7,352 bases of DNA, taken from an uncultured Porphyromonadaceae bacterium. GTDB lineage: Bacteria; Bacteroidota; Bacteroidia; Bacteroidales; Muribaculaceae. Below are positions 5,785 to 7,352 of the stretch, in pieces. Made by a program: the position numbers and the translations under genes. The notes beneath the pieces were generated by a model that made no database searches, had not been told where the DNA came from, and saw nothing but the letters and a program-made list of their open reading frames with translations. The stretch lies in contig USKE01000109.1 in NCBI GenBank assembly GCA_900555165.1, positions 1 through 7,352 on the forward strand, given 5' to 3'. Within the stretch, counting starts at the first letter, position 1; every line of letters starts with the position of its first letter.

Positions 5785-7352
5785 ATGAAATTCAAAAAAC
5801 TGCATATCGCGCTCATGGCGGCACTGGCCATCGCACTGCCGTCGTGCAACGACTTCCTCGACGAGGATGTGCGCGGACAGGAGAACCTCGACACCTACTT
5901 CCAGGGCGCCGAAGACTCCGAATCATTCATCATGGGGTGTTACGGCTCCATCACCGAATACACCTGGTGGAAAATCGAGCGCATGTGGGTGCTCGCCGAC
6001 ATGTGTACCGACGACTACTGGATGGGCAACACCGGACAGCCCCAGGAAGAATATATCTCCCTGGCACACTACCAGGGCGTAGGCCAGTCGAACGGCAGTA
6101 TCTCCGACTTCTGGCAGTACCGCTACAAAGGCATCCTGCGCTGCAACATCGCGCTTGACCGCATCCCCTCGGTCGACATGGACGACAAGCTCAAACGCCG
6201 TTTCATCGCCGAGGCCAAGTTCCTGCGCGCCTACTTCTACTTCGATCTGGTGAAGAACTTCGGGGGCGTGCCCCTGGTGACAGGATTCCTCATGCCCCAC
6301 GAGGTTGAGGGAATCACACGCTCGAGCGTGGAAGAGTGCTACGCCTTCATCCAGAAAGACCTTTCCGAGGCCGCTCCCGACCTCCCCACGGCCGCACAGC
6401 TCACCGCCACAGAGGCCGGCCGCGCCACCTCAGGCGCCGCAATCGGCCTGCTGGGCAAGACACAGGTCTACAACGGCCAGTTCACCGATGCCGTCAAGAC
6501 CCTCGGCCCGCTCGTCAGCTCGGGCCAGTATGACCTGATGCCGAGTTTCGGCCAGGTGTGGAACGTAGACTACAAGAACAACCGCGAGTCGCTCTTCGAG
6601 GTACAGAACACCTACGACGAGACCTACAAGCTCGGCGGCAACATCCCCATGATCAGCGGCAACCGCATGAGCGGCGACATGGACGGCTGGGGATGGGGCG
6701 TACCCACCTCTGACCTGGAGAACGCATTCCTGGCCGCCGGCGACACCGAGCGCCTGCGCTGGACCATCATCAAGAACGGCGACTTCACCGTTGCCGGCGA
6801 AGACAACCTGGCAGGCCTCGTGGCCAAGCAGGGCAACCGTAACGGCGACGGCTCGTATCACATCGACGCCGCTAACAACAAGTCGCGCCGCGTAAGCCGC
6901 AAGCATTACCTCCCCTTCGACAAGCGCGGTGCCAAGTTCGGCCAGGAGAGCATGTCGCAGCTCAACTACATACTGCTGCGCTATGCCGACGTGCTGCTGC
7001 TCTACGCCGAGGCCTGCAACGAGACCGGCAACGACGGCGAGGCACGCATGGCACTTAACAAGGTGCGCAAGCGCGTGGGCCTCGACGAAATCACCGCATC
7101 GGGTGCCGACCTGCGCAAAGCCATCCGCACCGAGCGCCGTCTTGAGCTGGCCACCGAGGCCCAGCGCCTCTACGACATCCGCCGCTGGAAGGCAGACAAC
7201 GGCAAATCGGTCATGGCCGAACTGTTCGGTCCCGACGGCTCGTTCGTGAAGTACAACACCGGAGCCGACGCCGATATGTACGAGAAAAACAACCAGGGCG
7301 AACCCTCCGACAAGGGTACACGCTTCTCTGAAAGCCGCGACCTCCTCTGGCC
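5785..7352 (+). CDS. SusD-type glycan-binding lipoprotein (RagB/SusD family), partial at right edge
   Basis: This surface lipoprotein caps the SusC barrel and binds glycans for import. The reading frame is open from the ATG at 5785 to the window edge (522 codons). A lipoprotein signal peptide ends in the lipobox LPSC, with lipidated Cys21 followed by NDFLDED, a typical SusD mature start. FLRAYFYFDLVKNFGGVPLV (146-165) is the family's conserved helical/TPR motif. LNYILLRYADVLLLYAEACN (393-412) is the second conserved TPR-region motif, followed by ALNKVRKRVGL and TERRLELATEAQRLYDIRRW (449-468). The last visible residues, RFSESRDLLWP, match the usual end of SusD proteins (..LLPIP..E), so only a few to some twenty residues are missing. 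It starts 14 bp after susC with no terminator or promoter between them, so the two are co-transcribed and very probably form a complex. Confidence 0.96.
   Translation, partial: MKFKKLHIALMAALAIALPSCNDFLDEDVRGQENLDTYFQGAEDSESFIMGCYGSITEYTWWKIERMWVLADMCTDDYWMGNTGQPQEEYISLAHYQGVGQSNGSISDFWQYRYKGILRCNIALDRIPSVDMDDKLKRRFIAEAKFLRAYFYFDLVKNFGGVPLVTGFLMPHEVEGITRSSVEECYAFIQKDLSEAAPDLPTAAQLTATEAGRATSGAAIGLLGKTQVYNGQFTDAVKTLGPLVSSGQYDLMPSFGQVWNVDYKNNRESLFEVQNTYDETYKLGGNIPMISGNRMSGDMDGWGWGVPTSDLENAFLAAGDTERLRWTIIKNGDFTVAGEDNLAGLVAKQGNRNGDGSYHIDAANNKSRRVSRKHYLPFDKRGAKFGQESMSQLNYILLRYADVLLLYAEACNETGNDGEARMALNKVRKRVGLDEITASGADLRKAIRTERRLELATEAQRLYDIRRWKADNGKSVMAELFGPDGSFVKYNTGADADMYEKNNQGEPSDKGTRFSESRDLLW

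Noticed and set aside
1..7352. CRISPR array, prophage, toxin-antitoxin or defence genes
   Set aside because: No regularly spaced repeats and no phage, nuclease or antitoxin-like coding sequence were seen; all convincing coding sequence belongs to the SusC/SusD locus and its regulator.

Overview
The window looks like a piece of a GC-rich Bacteroidales genome, plausibly Muribaculaceae (S24-7) or a relative. The evidence is a SusC/SusD pair, a hybrid two-component sensor, Bacteroidetes-type promoter boxes (TAnnTTTG), no Shine-Dalgarno sequences before the genes, and a tRNA-Ala of the kind found inside Bacteroidales rRNA operons. The family assignment is inference; only the phylum/order-level signature is strong.

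Layout. Positions 1-276 read on the minus strand as the distal part of a 16S-23S rRNA internal spacer: a complete tRNA-Ala(TGC) at 203-276, then a boxA-like sequence and small hairpins, with the 23S gene expected just beyond the left edge. The usual tRNA-Ile and 16S gene do not follow. Instead the spacer runs directly into the N-terminal quarter or less of a hybrid two-component system (HTCS) regulator gene on the minus strand (start 958), cut off inside its periplasmic beta-propeller. This junction is either a chimeric assembly join at a repeated rRNA operon or a real rearrangement.

Positions 959-1182 are a compact divergent regulatory region. It has one promoter in each direction with an identical 11-bp core (CTTAAATTTGC), and a 14/15-bp direct repeat (TGACGAAAAA[C/A]CAAC) placed once at each promoter. 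This repeat is a good candidate operator for the HTCS or another regulator.

The plus strand then carries an apparent operon. First is a surface lipoprotein of about 500 aa with two Ig-like domains and a SusE/F-like C-terminal part (1183-2686), which is frameshifted at a 10-C tract. A 47-bp inverted repeat follows immediately. Next come a complete SusC-type TonB-dependent transporter (2753-5770) and a SusD-type glycan-binding lipoprotein (5785 to the right edge, lacking only its last residues). Together they would form an outer-membrane glycan capture and uptake machine: lipoprotein and SusD bind glycan at the surface, SusC imports oligosaccharides, and the HTCS senses them in the periplasm and switches on the operon. 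No glycoside hydrolase lies in the window, so the substrate cannot be named.

No wholly new system is evident. The points most worth checking are the poly-C frameshift (phase-variable or sequencing error), the rRNA-spacer/HTCS junction, the repeated operator-like motif with a nearly leaderless HTCS promoter, and the inverted repeat before susC.
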